Source of the DNA: Mytilus californianus
Lineage: Eukaryota > Mollusca > Bivalvia > Mytilida > Mytilidae
DNA length: 64,000 nt
Reading direction: 5' to 3'
Assembly: GCF_021869535.1 (NCBI RefSeq)
Contig: NW_026262581.1
Span: 77,591,955-77,655,954, forward strand
A program made the translations under genes and the position numbers. The notes beneath the pieces were generated by a model that searched no databases, was not told the DNA's origin, and saw only the letters and a list, made by a program, of their open reading frames with translations. Shown here in pieces: positions 23,014 to 35,265 of the stretch (its first letter is position 1; each line of letters opens with the position of its first letter).

Positions 23014-23249
23014 TATCCTTTGTTTTCCATAATTAAGAATAAAAATCGTAGAAATTATATATATATATTAACCCCGCCGCATTTTTGCGCCTGTACCAAG
23101 TCAGGAACCTCTATCCTTTGTTAGTCTTGTGTGTTTTTTTAATTTCATATTTCTTCTTTCATATTTCAGGCAATGTCTACTTTTTTTCGCAAATAGAACA
23201 TAAAATATTCAAGACTTAAATATAAGCAGTTATTTTTCTTTCACATAAC

Positions 23250-23365
23250 GAGAGTGTGTGACTATCCCTACACGAGGCAACGGATTCAACGTTCTCGTTC
23301 CGACCGGACGTAGCTGTGTATTTATACATCTAACAGGTTCTACTGCCGAAACGGAGAAGTCCGGG
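23250..23365 (-). mobile_element. LINE-like 3'-region fragment, reverse orientation
   Basis: Reverse complement shows TATAAATACACAGCTACGTC, CGGTCGGAACGAGAACGTT and TTGCCTCGTGTAGGGA. These correspond to 37200-37285 and 55170-55235. It is a non-coding remnant of a widespread mollusc element. Confidence 0.65.
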
Positions 23366-24070
23366 GATGACCATTTATATATACATGTCAAACATCGTGG
23401 TTAAGCGAATATAACAAAATTGTGTATCAAACAACTCATTCTGATATATGTGTACACAAATATAGTTATGATTATTTTGAAGGAACAGAACTTCGGTTTG
23501 TACTGAAATTCGGATCTAAAACAAGGTCTTGTTTTTAAGGTAAGAAAATTATTTAACAATACATTATTTCGCCTACCTACCCTCTAATAAGTTATTATTA
23601 CAGCTTTTTATCACTTAACTTTAACGTCCTTAATCAGTAGAGAGTATTTAAACATCCAACGGAGCCAAACTGACAACCCTCAGAGACGATCTTAAATTAC
23701 TGGCTGACAAAATAAGTACAAGTAGTGATACTTTTGATCTAGATATAGAGTATGCCTACTTTGAATGATATCTTTTTAAAGTGTTCAGTGGAAGATTTTT
23801 TTTCCACATTAAACATGACGGTGATGAGGGGCAACCGCAAACTGGCTGAGGTTAAACGTCATTTAATAAGAATATCATGTAATTAATAAGAATATCATGT
23901 TATTGTCAAAAATAAAATCCATCGTACCTTGAGGTGTATTTGATACTCTTTCGGTGTTTTTTTTTTATTCTAGCATTCTATATTTTTCTTTGAGACGGGA
24001 TTCGGGTGAGTGAATTAAAAACAAAATGCGTTTCAACCAGTAAGGAGTAAGAATTTTTTTCTAAAATCGA
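23366..24070. other. AT-rich DNA, no gene seen
   Basis: Includes a short direct repeat, AATAAGAATATCATGT, at about 23867 and 23884. Nothing else could be supported. Confidence 0.45.
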
Positions 24071-24074
24071 TATC

Positions 24075-24355
24075 GCCTCGGTTGTTTCGTAGTAGCGTGA
24101 TTGCCTCGAGTGCGGGAAATAGAACCCCGACCGATTCAAACAGACACTAATGTGTCATAGTAGGGTAACATGTCTTCCTGTGCACCATGTCCTTCTGAAC
24201 CCACACATTGAAAATCTGGCTTAGCGTGTCAGTCTTGTACAAGGCAGTGGTCAAATTGATATCACACTAACATGATTTCGTCCTGATGTGTATGTAATAT
24301 TTGCCCTTCTAAGACGTCAAACAATCATCCATCATCAGCATCATCATCCAAAATC
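24075..24355 (+). mobile_element. tRNA-derived SINE candidate with an (ATC)n tail
   Basis: The head, TCGTAGTAGCGTGATTGCCT followed by CGAGTGCGGG and AGAACCCCGACCG, reads like a decayed tRNA-type promoter region with weak A and B boxes. The body is unrecognised. The end, TATGTAATATTTGCCC... then AGACGTCAAACAATCATCC with a CATCATCAGCATCATCATC tail, resembles the 3' end of the LINE-like element at 37060-37590. Shared 3' tails are typical of SINE and LINE partners. Confidence 0.5.
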
Positions 24356-24442
24356 TCCCATGTCTGATGGAAATGTGACAAATACACTGCTCATGTAGCT
24401 TCTTCTGTGAAAATTTGAACGATTGGTTGCACATATGTGACC

Positions 24443-26255
24443 CACCATGACATTTCCAGGCTTATTATATTTAAATTTTCCTGTGTACGTTATTTTACTT
24501 AACGCCATTTAGTCCCAGGTTAGAGTTGTCTTTTTGACATTGTTTTAAATCTTTTTTTATTAATACTGTATTTATATTGTGTCATAGATCAAATTTATTC
24601 GTTCAGTGTATGTTTACTTGTTTTTGTGTATATGTCTTTTTGATCGAGTTGAGCCATTTCAATTGATATTTTATAGTGTGTCTTTTTATGTTGTGATGTT
24701 ACACTACCACACTAGTTAGGGTAAAGGTTGGCGCCTGTTAAAACGTTTAAACCCGCTGCATTTGTATGCACCTGTCCTAGGTGCCTGTTCAGTGGTTGTC
24801 GTCTGTTGATGTGGTTCATAAGTGTTTCTCGTTTCTCGTTTTTTTATATAGATTAGACCGTTGGTTTTCCTATTTGAATTGGTTGACACTAGTCATTTTG
24901 GGCCCCTTTATAGCTTGCTGTTCGGTGTGAGCCAAGGCTCCGTGTTGACAAGTCGTACTTTGACCTAGTATAATTGTTTACTTTTTACACATTGTGACTT
25001 GGATGGAGTGTTTTCTCATTGGCACTCATACGTACCAAATTTTCTTATTTCTATTATGAAGGTATAAAGTCAATGTGAGAAAAACGTTGTTTACTTTGAA
25101 CATTTCGTCAAATTCTGTATTGGGACATATAAGTATATTTCCGTGACAAATTAAGAGTGTGGATGCTTTTTAACATTAAACATGAAAAATAATTAAAAGC
25201 GTTTTGCTAAAACATGCGAATTAATAATGTTCCACAATACGAATTCTGGTCATTATGCATATTTTCCTATTTTACATCTGTCTCAAAAACGCGTATATTT
25301 TAAATGCTCTTTTCCCGTATTCTTTTCATTAGTATATTGTGCATCATTTTTTTCGTATTATATTAAATACTTATACTGCTATAATACTAAATTATTCCCA
25401 ATTTCGTTTCTATTCCAGCGTTTCTTCCATTATGATCAACGATTTGATACAATAAATATTCCAGTGACATTTGTTGCTTGCATTTATTGGCGGTCAATAA
25501 TTTTTTATTATATATGTATACGTTGATAAGTTAAATGGCAATATATTGAATCTTTGAAAAAGGTTATTTCGGTATGCGTTCACTACTTTAACAATCTTTC
25601 AGAATTAAAAAGGCCATACATACTAAAAATTTAAAAAGAAATCGTCCAAAATGCATCAAATTGAAATAATATTTGTTCAATTTTAGATTACTTTAGATAT
25701 AATTATTGAATTATTCAAAAAATCTACAATTATGTATCTTCGCAACAAAAAAAAACTGTTACAATAGTTTAAGCAATTGTATAAACTTGGTGAAATTAGA
25801 CTTACAAAGACTTCTTCAATAGTTATTTCTAATAGATCAACCATTTATCTGTAAGAACAGTATAAGGAGAGGTGTTGTGTTTTTCTGATAGTTTATAAAG
25901 GAAACATTTGTAAGCAAAATAGAATATGCCCTACTCCACGGTGCAATTTGATTGCTATTTTTGACCAGTCATACTATGATCAGTGATCATTCTTTTATTC
26001 TAAAAATCACTGCAGATTTCATATATGTGGTAATAAACATAATATTGCATATACATATTTATAAGTAATTGCGGTCTCTGCAATTATTATTTTACACAAG
26101 TATCCACACTCCAAATTCATCATAGGAATACACTTCTATGTCCCAATACACATTTTGACGTAACGTTGAAAGAAACGACGTTTTTCTCACGTTGATGTTA
26201 TACAAAATGTACATCCGTAACCCTGAAAATGTCATGGCGGGCCACAACTATTAGG
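24443..26255. mobile_element. Long-armed inverted-repeat element (about 1.8 kb) with a nested insertion
   Basis: The right arm (about 26095-26255) has its reverse complement split in two on the left: ACCATGACATTTCC near 24455, and GTGAGAAAAACGTTGTTTAC to GAGTGTGGATGC at 25068-25175. Matching right-arm landmarks are AAATGTCATGGCGGGCC, ACGACGTTTTTCTCACGTTG, CTATGTCCCAATACAC and GTATCCACACTCC. Identity is about 80 percent. About 0.6 kb of other DNA, including a mussel repeat, sits between the two left-arm parts. The interior (25227-25526) has an open frame with no recognisable protein motif. No transposase was identified. Confidence 0.75.
24567..25055 (+). repeat. Mussel dispersed repeat nested in the left arm
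   Basis: TTCAGTGTATGTTTACTTG, AAAACGTTTAAACCCGCTGC, ATTTGTATGCACCTGTCCTA, ATATAGATTAGACCGTTGGT and GACTTGGATGGAGTG. It is a close relative of the copy at 57558-58040, and both carry the AAACGTTTAAACCCGC signature of one subfamily. Confidence 0.85.
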
Positions 26256-26689
26256 AACAAAGATACACGGTTATGAAGCTATCAATACTTAGTATATACT
26301 TAACATAATGACATCGATTATAATTCTTAGCAATGCAGACAAAAATGTGATTAGTACATGTATATATATATATACTGATAAAATGGACAAGACAGTGACA
26401 TTTCAGATCCTTTATAATCTTTCATAAGTACTTCTAAAATCTCGCCCACATAGTTTTCTTTTGTTTTAATTCAGTTATAACCATTACCTACTTTCATAAT
26501 TTTCAAAAGATTTTTTGATGCTATGATTATGGTATATTATGTAAATGAAGTTAAAACTGCTGAATTTTAAAAGAAATTAAAAAGGAAAATATAAAACATA
26601 ACAATCACAGTCAAAACGACAACATATCGTATGTCTATAATTTAATTTCTTTGGACACAAAATCCTTTGAAATTTACAGAATATGAAAG
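26256..26689. other. AT-rich DNA, no gene seen
   Basis: Contains a (TA)n run near 26362-26375. Nothing else was recognised. Confidence 0.45.
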
Positions 26690-26965
26690 TAAATTAGAAT
26701 CCGTTACGTAACATGTAAAACCGTTCCAAAACAAATACAAATGAGGGGCGTAAAGGGGGAGTATCTGCACGGAAGAACGCGAAATAAAATTGCGATTTCA
26801 CGACGAACGAACAATTAAAAATTTCTTGCACGTTGATCTTTTTACCGATTTCACGAAACACGGTGAATAACGAACCTTTTTCACGGCTGCACGTGAAATA
26901 AAAATGGCAAAACACGTTGCACGAAAATAACCCTTTACCACCCTCACAAATACAAATGGTCATTA
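26690..26965. repeat. Dispersed mussel repeat rich in ACGAAA/CACGAA words
   Basis: GATTTCACGACGAACGAACA, CCGATTTCACGAAACACGG, GCACGTGAAATAAAAATGGC and AACACGTTGCACGAAAATAA recur as variants of one short theme. I recognise this stretch as repetitive in mussels. The minus-strand open frame of 89 codons over it is repeat sequence, not a gene. Confidence 0.5.
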
Positions 26966-27700
26966 CCTCTGATAATTATACATTGTTGTAAGAGAACATC
27001 AAATAGAAAGATGAAAGAACGTTGGTTGACAGGTTTTAAATGGATTTTAAAAGATAAAGAAACTGACGGAATATAAATGGTCATCTTCGATTGAAGGACT
27101 GAATCATATCAAGTCCCCTTGCAAATAAACGTTTTACTGTCCGCTAACTGCTCCACGAAATCTTTTTACAAAACTTACATCACATTTCTATTAGCAACCA
27201 AACCATTAGCACCAGGATTCATCTCTTCTGTTCTCAAAGGTTTCGTAATGCTAAAACTGTAGTTTTCTGTGTTGTTTTTGTGCTAATATTTTGATTTTGC
27301 AACATACGTGTTTTGCTAACATCGGCAACAGGCTTGACTATCCCTTGTCAAGAAGAAAACTGTTTTTTTCTTAAATTCGATTTGTAGCAGATCTGGGTTT
27401 TTTTTATTTTGATGAATGGCCCTTTGAAACATATGATTGCGAATTTATTTGCTGCAACTCATATAAAACATTTTTCTGTAATGAAAAAAGAAAAAGATAA
27501 GTATGCTAGATTTACTATTGGAACGTATGAACTATTTTGTTTTAAATACTAGTATATACTACTTTCCAGTATGTTCTTTTTTGACCGGGCCCGATTTGGT
27601 GGTGTTACATCTTACAAAGTCTATCCGAATTTTTTTTGCAAATAATTCCACCAAACCGTTGCTAGGGGCCGTCTTAAACTTGCAGTGAGGTGAGAGTTTT
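26966..27700. other. AT-rich DNA, no gene seen
   Basis: No recognisable gene. The open frames at 27503-27688 and nearby lack any motif and overlap repeat edges. Confidence 0.4.
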
Positions 27701-27870
27701 CTGCTCCGTGTCGAAGGCCTCACTGTGACTTTGAGATGAAGAACAGCAATAAAAGCGCTGTTCCTTTGCTTTTTGTGTGCTTTCTTTTGCTGTGCATGTA
27801 CTGATTTTTTGTGATGGATGGATACCCAATATCCTTTGTTTTTCTATTATGAGACGAGCTGTAAGTATTC
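27701..27870 (+). repeat. Mussel dispersed repeat copy with the empty insertion site
   Basis: CGAAGGCCTCACTGTGAC, AGCAATAAAAGCGCTGTTCC and CTGTGCATGTACTGATTT pair with 22819-22920. GGATACCCAATATCC near 27830 is the uninterrupted counterpart of the hairpin insertion point at 22918. Small open frames on both strands are incidental. Confidence 0.75.
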
Positions 27871-28194
27871 TCCTTGACAACATTTTAGCACGTTTCGGCA
27901 ATAAAGTTTATCGACAGGTTGTATGTATCTATGATGAGTTTATTTTCTATTGGCACACTATCACTCCTTAAATAGCAGACGTGTTCCTTTGTTAGAAATC
28001 ACAATTTTTGGCCAAACTCCGAAGAGATCCGGCGTAATTCCATTCAATTAAAAGGAAAAAAAACCACCGTTACCTTAATGATATTTTTGCTTTAAATAAT
28101 GAAAAGTTCTCAAATTATCATGCGGAAATTTGCCAAAGGGAACTGCCTTCAAATAAATCTAATACACATAGTGATTACAATTGTCCTTTTTTTC

Positions 28195-28440
28195 AGATTG
28201 GATATTTCAGTTTCACACGGGAAACTCTTACAAAAATTAACGATAAAAGAGACGATTTTTTATTCCCTATTCTTTATTTTCCTTTTTATAACGGTGGTGT
28301 TTCTCTGGACCCTTCTTACGGTGTGCATATTCCCGGGACTTGGTATATCACATTTTACGGTGACGTTGATTGTACCACCTTTCAATTTAGATATGATCCC
28401 TGTAAACTTATTGATACTTTGAAATACATTTATTCTTAAC
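28195..28440 (+). pseudogene. Retroelement reverse transcriptase relic (frameshifted)
   Basis: One frame gives LDISVSHGKLLQKLT. The next frame continues with DKRDDFLFPILYFPFY, VSLDPSYGVHI and then loses similarity before a stop at 28438. These match the thumb-side segment that follows the catalytic YxDD region in a family of invertebrate reverse transcriptase proteins (LDL..., TKLYDKRDDF, YGVYISQL). The shift lies near 28245. It is a different subfamily from the copies at 51.3 and 60.5 kb, which carry NIPAAPAYG-type sequence at this position. The 107-codon frame at 28099-28422 is therefore not a gene. Confidence 0.7.
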
Positions 28441-28605
28441 ATTTATGTAGTAAGATCTACGAATAGTGAGTTTTCGTTACAGGAATGATTTTTTTTTTTT
28501 GGTTATAATTAAAACCTGACTAAATATGTATATTAATACAGTTATGAATACTGATGGCCCTATATCCTATCGATACTTATATTTTGGCATTACACAAGGA
28601 CATGC

Positions 28606-28683
28606 TTTTTCAGACTGTTTTTGACGTCTTTATATTAAAGCCCTTGAATGGGTACTGATGGATAATTCAGTCTGAAAAAAAAC
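28606..28683. repeat. Short hairpin, 12-bp arms
   Basis: TTTTTCAGACTG near 28608 and CAGTCTGAAAAA near 28669 are reverse complements separated by about 50 bp. It could be chance in AT-rich DNA or the ends of a tiny element. Confidence 0.35.
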
Positions 28684-28699
28684 AAGGTTTATTCATTAG

Positions 28700-29075
28700 T
28701 TAAAAAGCTTTGAACTAGCTTTCAGTAACTGGGATTACTCTTAGATCAGTACTTTGAGTTTTTTGTCTTTTTCTTACTTGTTATTTATTTTGCTTCATGT
28801 CGATCTGATAACTCAAACCTTCTCCAACTGATTTTCTTAGTTTGTTCTTATGTTGTGCTGTCACACTAATGGTTAAGGTGGGGTGATGAGCGATATCAAA
28901 CATGTTTAAACCCCGTTTCCCATGTGCCTGTGCTAAGTCTATAGTCTGCAATTCAGTGGCTGTTGTTGTATGCTGTATGTCATGTTTGTTTTTCGTTTTT
29001 TGTTTTCACAATTAATTATATGTAGGACATTGTTTTTCTCTTTTAAATTATTATACATTTTGTCCTGCCAGAACA
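28700..29075 (+). repeat. Mussel dispersed repeat, forward copy
   Basis: TTTGAACTAGCTTTCAGTAA, GTCGATCTGATAACTCAAAC, TTGTTCTTATGTTGTGCTGT, CATGTTTAAACCCC and ATTCAGTGGCTGTTGTTGTA. It is the opposite-strand counterpart of 17276-17800. It ends about 200 bp before the 27-bp satellite. Confidence 0.8.
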
Positions 29076-32000
29076 TTTTCTAGCACTAAACGATTCGAGT
29101 TTGACACATTATCGAAGGTCATACAATACCCTATATTCGTTTACCTACTTCTCCCTGAATCTCTGGTGGATATTTGTCTCAATTCAATATTATCAAATCT
29201 GTTTATTTTGATATTATGAGAACTTACATGTACCGCTTGTTTATGAGTTTGATAATGACTGAAGGATAAAAAAAAAGAGGAATTTACCATAAGGGTAAGA
29301 CAAAGGAAATTTACCATTAGGGTTAGACAAGAGGAATTTACCTTTAGGGCTAGACAAGAGGAATTTACCATTAGGGTTAGACAAGACGCATTTACCATAA
29401 GGGTTATACAAGAGGAATCTACCATTAGGGCTAGACAAGAGGAATGTACCATTAGGGCTAGACAAGAGGAATTTACTATTAGGGTAAGACAAGTGTAATT
29501 TACCATTAGGGCTACACAAGAGAATTTATCATTAGGATTAGACTAGAAGCATTTATCTTGAGGGTTGCACAAAAGGAATTTACCATAAAGGGTTAGAAAA
29601 GAGTCATTTTACCATTAGGATTAGACAAGAGGAATTAACCATCAGGGTTAGACAAGAAGCATTAACCATGAGGGTTAGACAAGAGGAATTTACCATTAGG
29701 GTTAGACAAGAGGAATTTACAATAAGGGTTAGACAAGAGGAATTTACCATTAGGGCTAGACAAGAGGAATTTATCATTAGGGCTAGACAAGGGGAATTAA
29801 CCATTAGATAAAGACAAGAGGAATTAACCATTAGGGTTAGACAAAGGGAATTTACCATTAGGGTAAGACTAGAGGAATTTACCATTAGGGTTAGACAAGA
29901 GGAATTTACCATTAGGGTTAGACAGAAAACATTTATCATTAGGGTTAGACAAACACATTTATCATTAAGGTAAGACAAGAGGCATTTACCATTTGGTTTA
30001 CTCAAGAAGCATTTACCATCAGGGTTAGACAAAAAGCATTTACCATAAAGGTTAGACAAGAGGAATTTACCATTAGGGTTAGACAAGAGGAATTTACAAT
30101 AAGGGTTATAGACAAGAGGAATTTACCATTAGGGCTAGACAAGAGGAATTAACAATTATGGTTAGACAATAGGAATTTGCCATTAGGGTTAGACAAAAGG
30201 AATGTACCATTAGGGTTAGACAAGAGGAATTTACCATTAGGGTTAGACAAGAGGAATTTACCTTTAGGGCTAGACAAGAGGAATTTACCATTGAGCCTAG
30301 ACAAGAGAAATTTACCATTAGGGTTAGACAAGACGCATTTCTATAAGGGTTAGACAAGAGGAATCTATAATTAGGGCTAGACAAGAGGAATGTACCATTA
30401 GGGCTAGACAAGAGGAATTTACTATTAGGGTAAGACAAGTGTAATTTACCATTAGGGCTACACAAGAGAATTTATCATTAGGGTTAGACTAGAAGCATTT
30501 ATCATGAGGGTTGCACAAAAGGAATTTACCATAAAGGGTTAGAAAAGAGGCATTTACCATAAGGGTTAGACAAGAGGAATTTACAATTAGGGTTAGACAA
30601 AAGGAATGTACCATTAGGGTTAGACAAGACGCATTTACCATAAGGGTTAGACAAGAGGAATTTGCCTTGAGGGCTAGACAAGAGGAATTTACCATCAGGG
30701 TTAGACAAGAAGCATTTACCATGAGGGTTAGACAAGAGGAATTAAATATAAGAGTTAGAGAAGGGGAATTAACCATTAGGTGAAGACAAGAGGAATTAAC
30801 CATTAGGGTAAGACAAAGGGAATTTACCATTAGGGTAAGACTAGAGGAATTTACCATTAGGGTAAGACTAGAGGAATTTACCATTAAGGTTAGACAAGAG
30901 GAATTTACCATTAGGGTTAGACAGAAAACATTTATCATAAGGGTTACACAAACACATTTATCATTAAGGTTAGACAAGAGGCATTTACCATTTGGTTTAC
31001 ACAAGAAGCATTTACCATTAAGGTTACACAAGAGGAATTCACCATTAGGGTTAGACAAGAGGAATTAACCACTAGGGCTAGACAAGAGGAATTTACCATT
31101 AGGGTTAGACAAGAGGAATTTACCATTAGGGTTAGACAAGAGGAATGTACCATTAGGGTTAGACAAGAGGAATTTACCATTAGGGTTAGACAAGAGGAAT
31201 TTACTATTAGGGTTAGACAGAAAACATTTATCATTAGGGTTAGACAAACACATTTATCATTAAGGTTAGACAAGAGGCATTTACCATTTGGTTTACACAA
31301 GAAGCATTTACCATTAAGGTTACACAAGAGGAATTCACCATTAGGGTTAGACAAGAGGAATTAACCATTAGGGTAAGACAAGAGGAATTAACCATTAGGG
31401 TAAGACAAGAGGAACTAACCATTAGGGTTAGACAAGACGCATTTACCATAAGGGTTAGACAAGATGAATCTACCATTAGGGCTAGACAAGAGGAATGTAC
31501 CATTAGGGCTAGACAAGAGGAATTTACTATAAGAGTAAGACAAGTGTAATTTACCATTAGGGCTACACAAGAGAATTAATCATTAGGGTTAGACTAGAAG
31601 CATTTATCATGAGGTTTGCACAAAAGGAATTTACCATAAAGGGTTAGAAAAGAGGAATTTACAATTAGGGTTAGACTAGAAGCATTTATCATGAGGTTTG
31701 CACAAAACGAATTTACCATAAGGGTTAGACAAGAGGAATTTACAATTAGGGTTAGACAATAGGAATTTACCATTAGGGTTAGACAAAAGGAATGTACCAT
31801 TAGGGTTAGACACGAGGAATTTATCATTAGGGTAAGACAAGAGGAATTTACCTTTAGAGCTAGACAAGAGGAATTTACCATCAGGGTTAGACAAGAAGCA
31901 TTTACCATAAGGGTTAGACAAGAGGAATTAAATACAAAGGTTAGACAAGGGGAATTAACCATTAGGTGAAGACAAGAGGAATTAACCATTAGGGTAAGAC

Positions 32001-32655
32001 AAAAGGAATTTACCATTAGGGTAGGACTAGAGGAATTTACTATTAGGGTTAGACAAGAGGAATTTACCATTAGGGTTAGACAGAAAACATTTATCATTAG
32101 GGTTAGACAAACACATTTATCATTAAAGTTAGACAAGAGGCATTTACCATTTGGTTTACACAAGAAGCATTTACCATTAAGGTTACACAAGAGGAATTCA
32201 CCATTAGGGTTAGACAAGAGGAATTAACCATTTTGGGTTAGACAAGAGGAATTTACCATTAGGGTTAGACAAGAGGAATTTACCATTAGGGTTAGACAAG
32301 AGGAATTTACCATTAGGGTAAGACAAGAGGAATTTACCATTAGGGTTAGACAGAAAACATTTATCATTAGGGTTAGACAAACACATTTATCATTAAGGTT
32401 AGACAAGAGGCATTTACCATTTGGTTTACACAAGAAGCATTTACCATTAAGGTTACACAAGAGGAAATCACCATTTGGGTTAGACAAGAGGAATTAACCA
32501 TTAGGGTTACACAAGAGGAATTAACCATTAGGGTTAGACAAGAGAAATTAACCACCAGGGTAAGACAAGAAGCATGTACAATTAGGGCTAGACAAGAGGA
32601 ATTTACCATTAGGGCTAGACAAGAGGAATGTACCATTAGGGCTAGACAAGAGGAA

Positions 32656-33656
32656 TTTACTATTAGGGTAAGACAAGTGTAATTTACCAATAGGTGTACA
32701 CAAGAGAATTTATCATTAGGGTTAGACTAGAAGCATTTATCTTGAGGGTTGCACAAAAGGAATTTACCATAAAGGGTTAAAAAAAGAGTCATTTTACCAT
32801 TATGATTAGACAAGAGAAATTAACCATCAGGGTAAGACAAGAAGCATTTACCATAAAGGTTAGACAAGAGGAATTTACCATTAGGGTTAGACAAGAGGAA
32901 TTTACAATAAGGGTTAGACAAGAGGAATTTACAATAAGGGTTAGACAAGAGGAATTTACAATAAGGGTTAGACAAAAGGAATTTACCATTAGGGCTAGAC
33001 AAGAGGAATTTATCATTAGGGTTAGACAAGGGGATTAACCATTAGGTAAAGACAAGAGGAATTAACCATTAGGGTTAGACAAAGGGAATTTACCATTAGG
33101 GTAAGACTAGAGGAATTTACCATTAGAGTTAGACAAGAGGAATTTACCATTAGGGTTAGACAGAAAACATTTATCATTAGGGTTAGACAAACACATTTAT
33201 CATTTAGGTTAGACAAGAGGCATTTACCATTTGGTTAACTCAAGAAGCATTTACCATCAGGGTTAGACAAGAAGCATTTACCACAAAGGTTAGACAAGAG
33301 GAATTTACCATTTGGGTTAGACAAGAGGAATTTACAATAAGGGTTATAGACAAGAGAAATTTGCCATTAGGGCTAGACAAGAGGAATTAACAATTATGGT
33401 TAGACAATAGGAATTTGCCATTAGGGTTAGACAAAAGGAATGTAGCATTATGGTTAGACAAGAGGAATTACCATTAGGGTTAGACAAGAGGAATGTACCA
33501 TTAGGGCTAGACAAGTGGAATTTACCATTGAGCCTAGACAAGAGAAATTTACCATTAGGGTTAGACAAGACGCATTTACCATAAGGGTTAGACAAGAGGA
33601 ATCTACCATTAGGGCTAGACAAGAGGAATGTACCATTAGGGCTAGACAAGAGGAAT
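32656..33656. repeat. Earlier, shorter higher-order copy (about 1.0 kb)
   Basis: Starts with the landmark TACTATTAGGGTAAGACAAG and AATAGGTGTACACAAG, as do the two 1,606-bp copies to the right. It keeps the same order of variant units but has two extra 27-bp units near 32910-32965 and lacks the right-hand part of the 1,606-bp copies. Confidence 0.75.
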
Positions 33657-33659
33657 TTA

Positions 33660-35265
33660 CTATTAGGGTAAGACAAGTGTAATTTACCAATAGGTGTACA
33701 CAAGAGAATTTATCATTAGGGTTAGACTAGAAGCATTTATCTTGAGGGTTGCACAAAAGGAATTTACCATAAAGGGTTAAAAAAAGAGTCATTTTACCAT
33801 TATGATTAGACAAGAGAAATTAACCATCAAGGTAAGACAAGAAGCATTTACCATAAAGGTTAGACAAGAGGAATTTACCATTAGGGTTAGACAAGAGGAA
33901 TTTACAATAAGGGTTAGACAAAAGGAATTTACCATTAGGGCTAGACAAGAGGAATTTATCATTAGGGTTAGACAAGGGGATTAACCATTAGGTAAAGACA
34001 AGAGGAATTAACCATTAGGGTTAGACAAAGGGAATTTACCATTAGGGTAAGACTAGAGGAATTTACCATTAGAGTTAGACAAGAGGAATTTACCATTAGG
34101 GTTAGACAGAAAACATTTATCATTAGGGTTAGACAAACACATTTATCATTTAGGTTAGACAAGAGGCATTTACCATTTGGTTTACTCAAGAAGCATTTAC
34201 CATCAGGGTTAGACAAGAAGCATTTACCATAAAGGTTAGACAAGAGGAATTTACCATTTGGGTTAGACAAGAGGAATTTACAATAAGGGTTATAGACAAG
34301 AGAAATTTGCCATTAGGGCTAGACAAGAGGAATTAACAATTATGGTTAGACAATAGGAATTTGCCATTAGGGTTAGACAAAAGGAATGTAGCATTAGGGT
34401 TAGACAAGAGGAATTATCATTAGGGTTAGACAAGAGGAATGTACCATTAGGGCTAGACAAGTGGAATTTACCATTGAGCCTAGACAAGAGAAATTTACCA
34501 TTAGGGTTAGACAAGACGCATTTACCATAAGGGTTAGACAAGAGGAATCTACCATTAGGGCTAGACAAGAGGAATGTACCATTAAGGCTAGACAAGAGGA
34601 ATTTACTATTAGGGTAAGACAAGTGTAATTTACCATTAGGGCTACACAAGAGAATTTATCATTAGGGTTAGACTAGAAGCATTTATCATGAGGGTTGCAC
34701 AAAAGGAATTTACCATAAAGGGTTAGAAAAGAGGCATTTACCATAAGGGTTAGACAAGAGGAATTTACAATTAGGGTTAGACAATAGGAATCTGCCATTA
34801 GGGTTAGACAAAAGGAATGTACCATTAGGGTTAGACACGCGGAATTTACCATTAGGATTAGACAAGAGGAATTTACCTTTAGGGCTAGACAAGAGGAATT
34901 TACCATTAGGGTTAGACAAGAAGCATTTACCATGAGGGTTAGACAAGAGGAATTAAATATAAGGGTTAGACAAGGGGAATTAACCATTAGGTAAAGACAA
35001 GAGGAATTAACCATTAGGGTTAGACAAAGGGAACTTACCATTAGGATAAGACTAGAGGAATTTACCAATAGGGTTAGACAGAAAACATTTATCATTAGGG
35101 TTAGACAAACACATTTATCATTAAGGTTAGACAAGAGGCATTTACCATTTGGTTTACACGAGAAGCTTACACAAGAGGAATTCACCATTAGGGTTAGACA
35201 AGAGGAATTAACCATTAGGGTTAGACAAGAGGAATTTACCATTAGGGCTAGACAAGAGGAATTTA
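33660..35265. repeat. 1,606-bp higher-order repeat, copy 1
   Basis: Copy 1 of a large direct duplication inside the 27-bp array. Irregular units in it (AAAGGGTTAAAAAAAGAGTC, ATTATGATTAGAC) recur exactly 1,606 bp later, and translated frames 33968-34270 and 35574-35876 are identical. Only scattered single-base differences are visible, so the duplication is young. Confidence 0.9.

Larger units (their letters stand above)
22819..23135 (+). repeat. Mussel dispersed repeat copy interrupted by a hairpin insertion
   Basis: AAGGCCTCACTGTGA, AACAATAAAAGCGCTGCTCC and GTGCATGTACTGATTTTATG match a second copy at 27705-27865 over about 130 bp. The sequence continues with CCCCGCCGCATTTTTGCGCC and ACCAAGTCAGGAACC, which are features of other mussel repeats. 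An 85-bp palindrome is inserted at 22919-23003. Confidence 0.7.

Noticed and set aside
25227..25526. 99-codon frame as a possible transposase of the inverted-repeat element
   Set aside because: It is AT-rich and aromatic-rich by composition, and shows no catalytic DDE-type pattern or helix-turn-helix that I can recognise.
28099..28422. 107-codon frame that looks like a small membrane protein
   Set aside because: Its middle is a reverse transcriptase relic read partly in the wrong frame.
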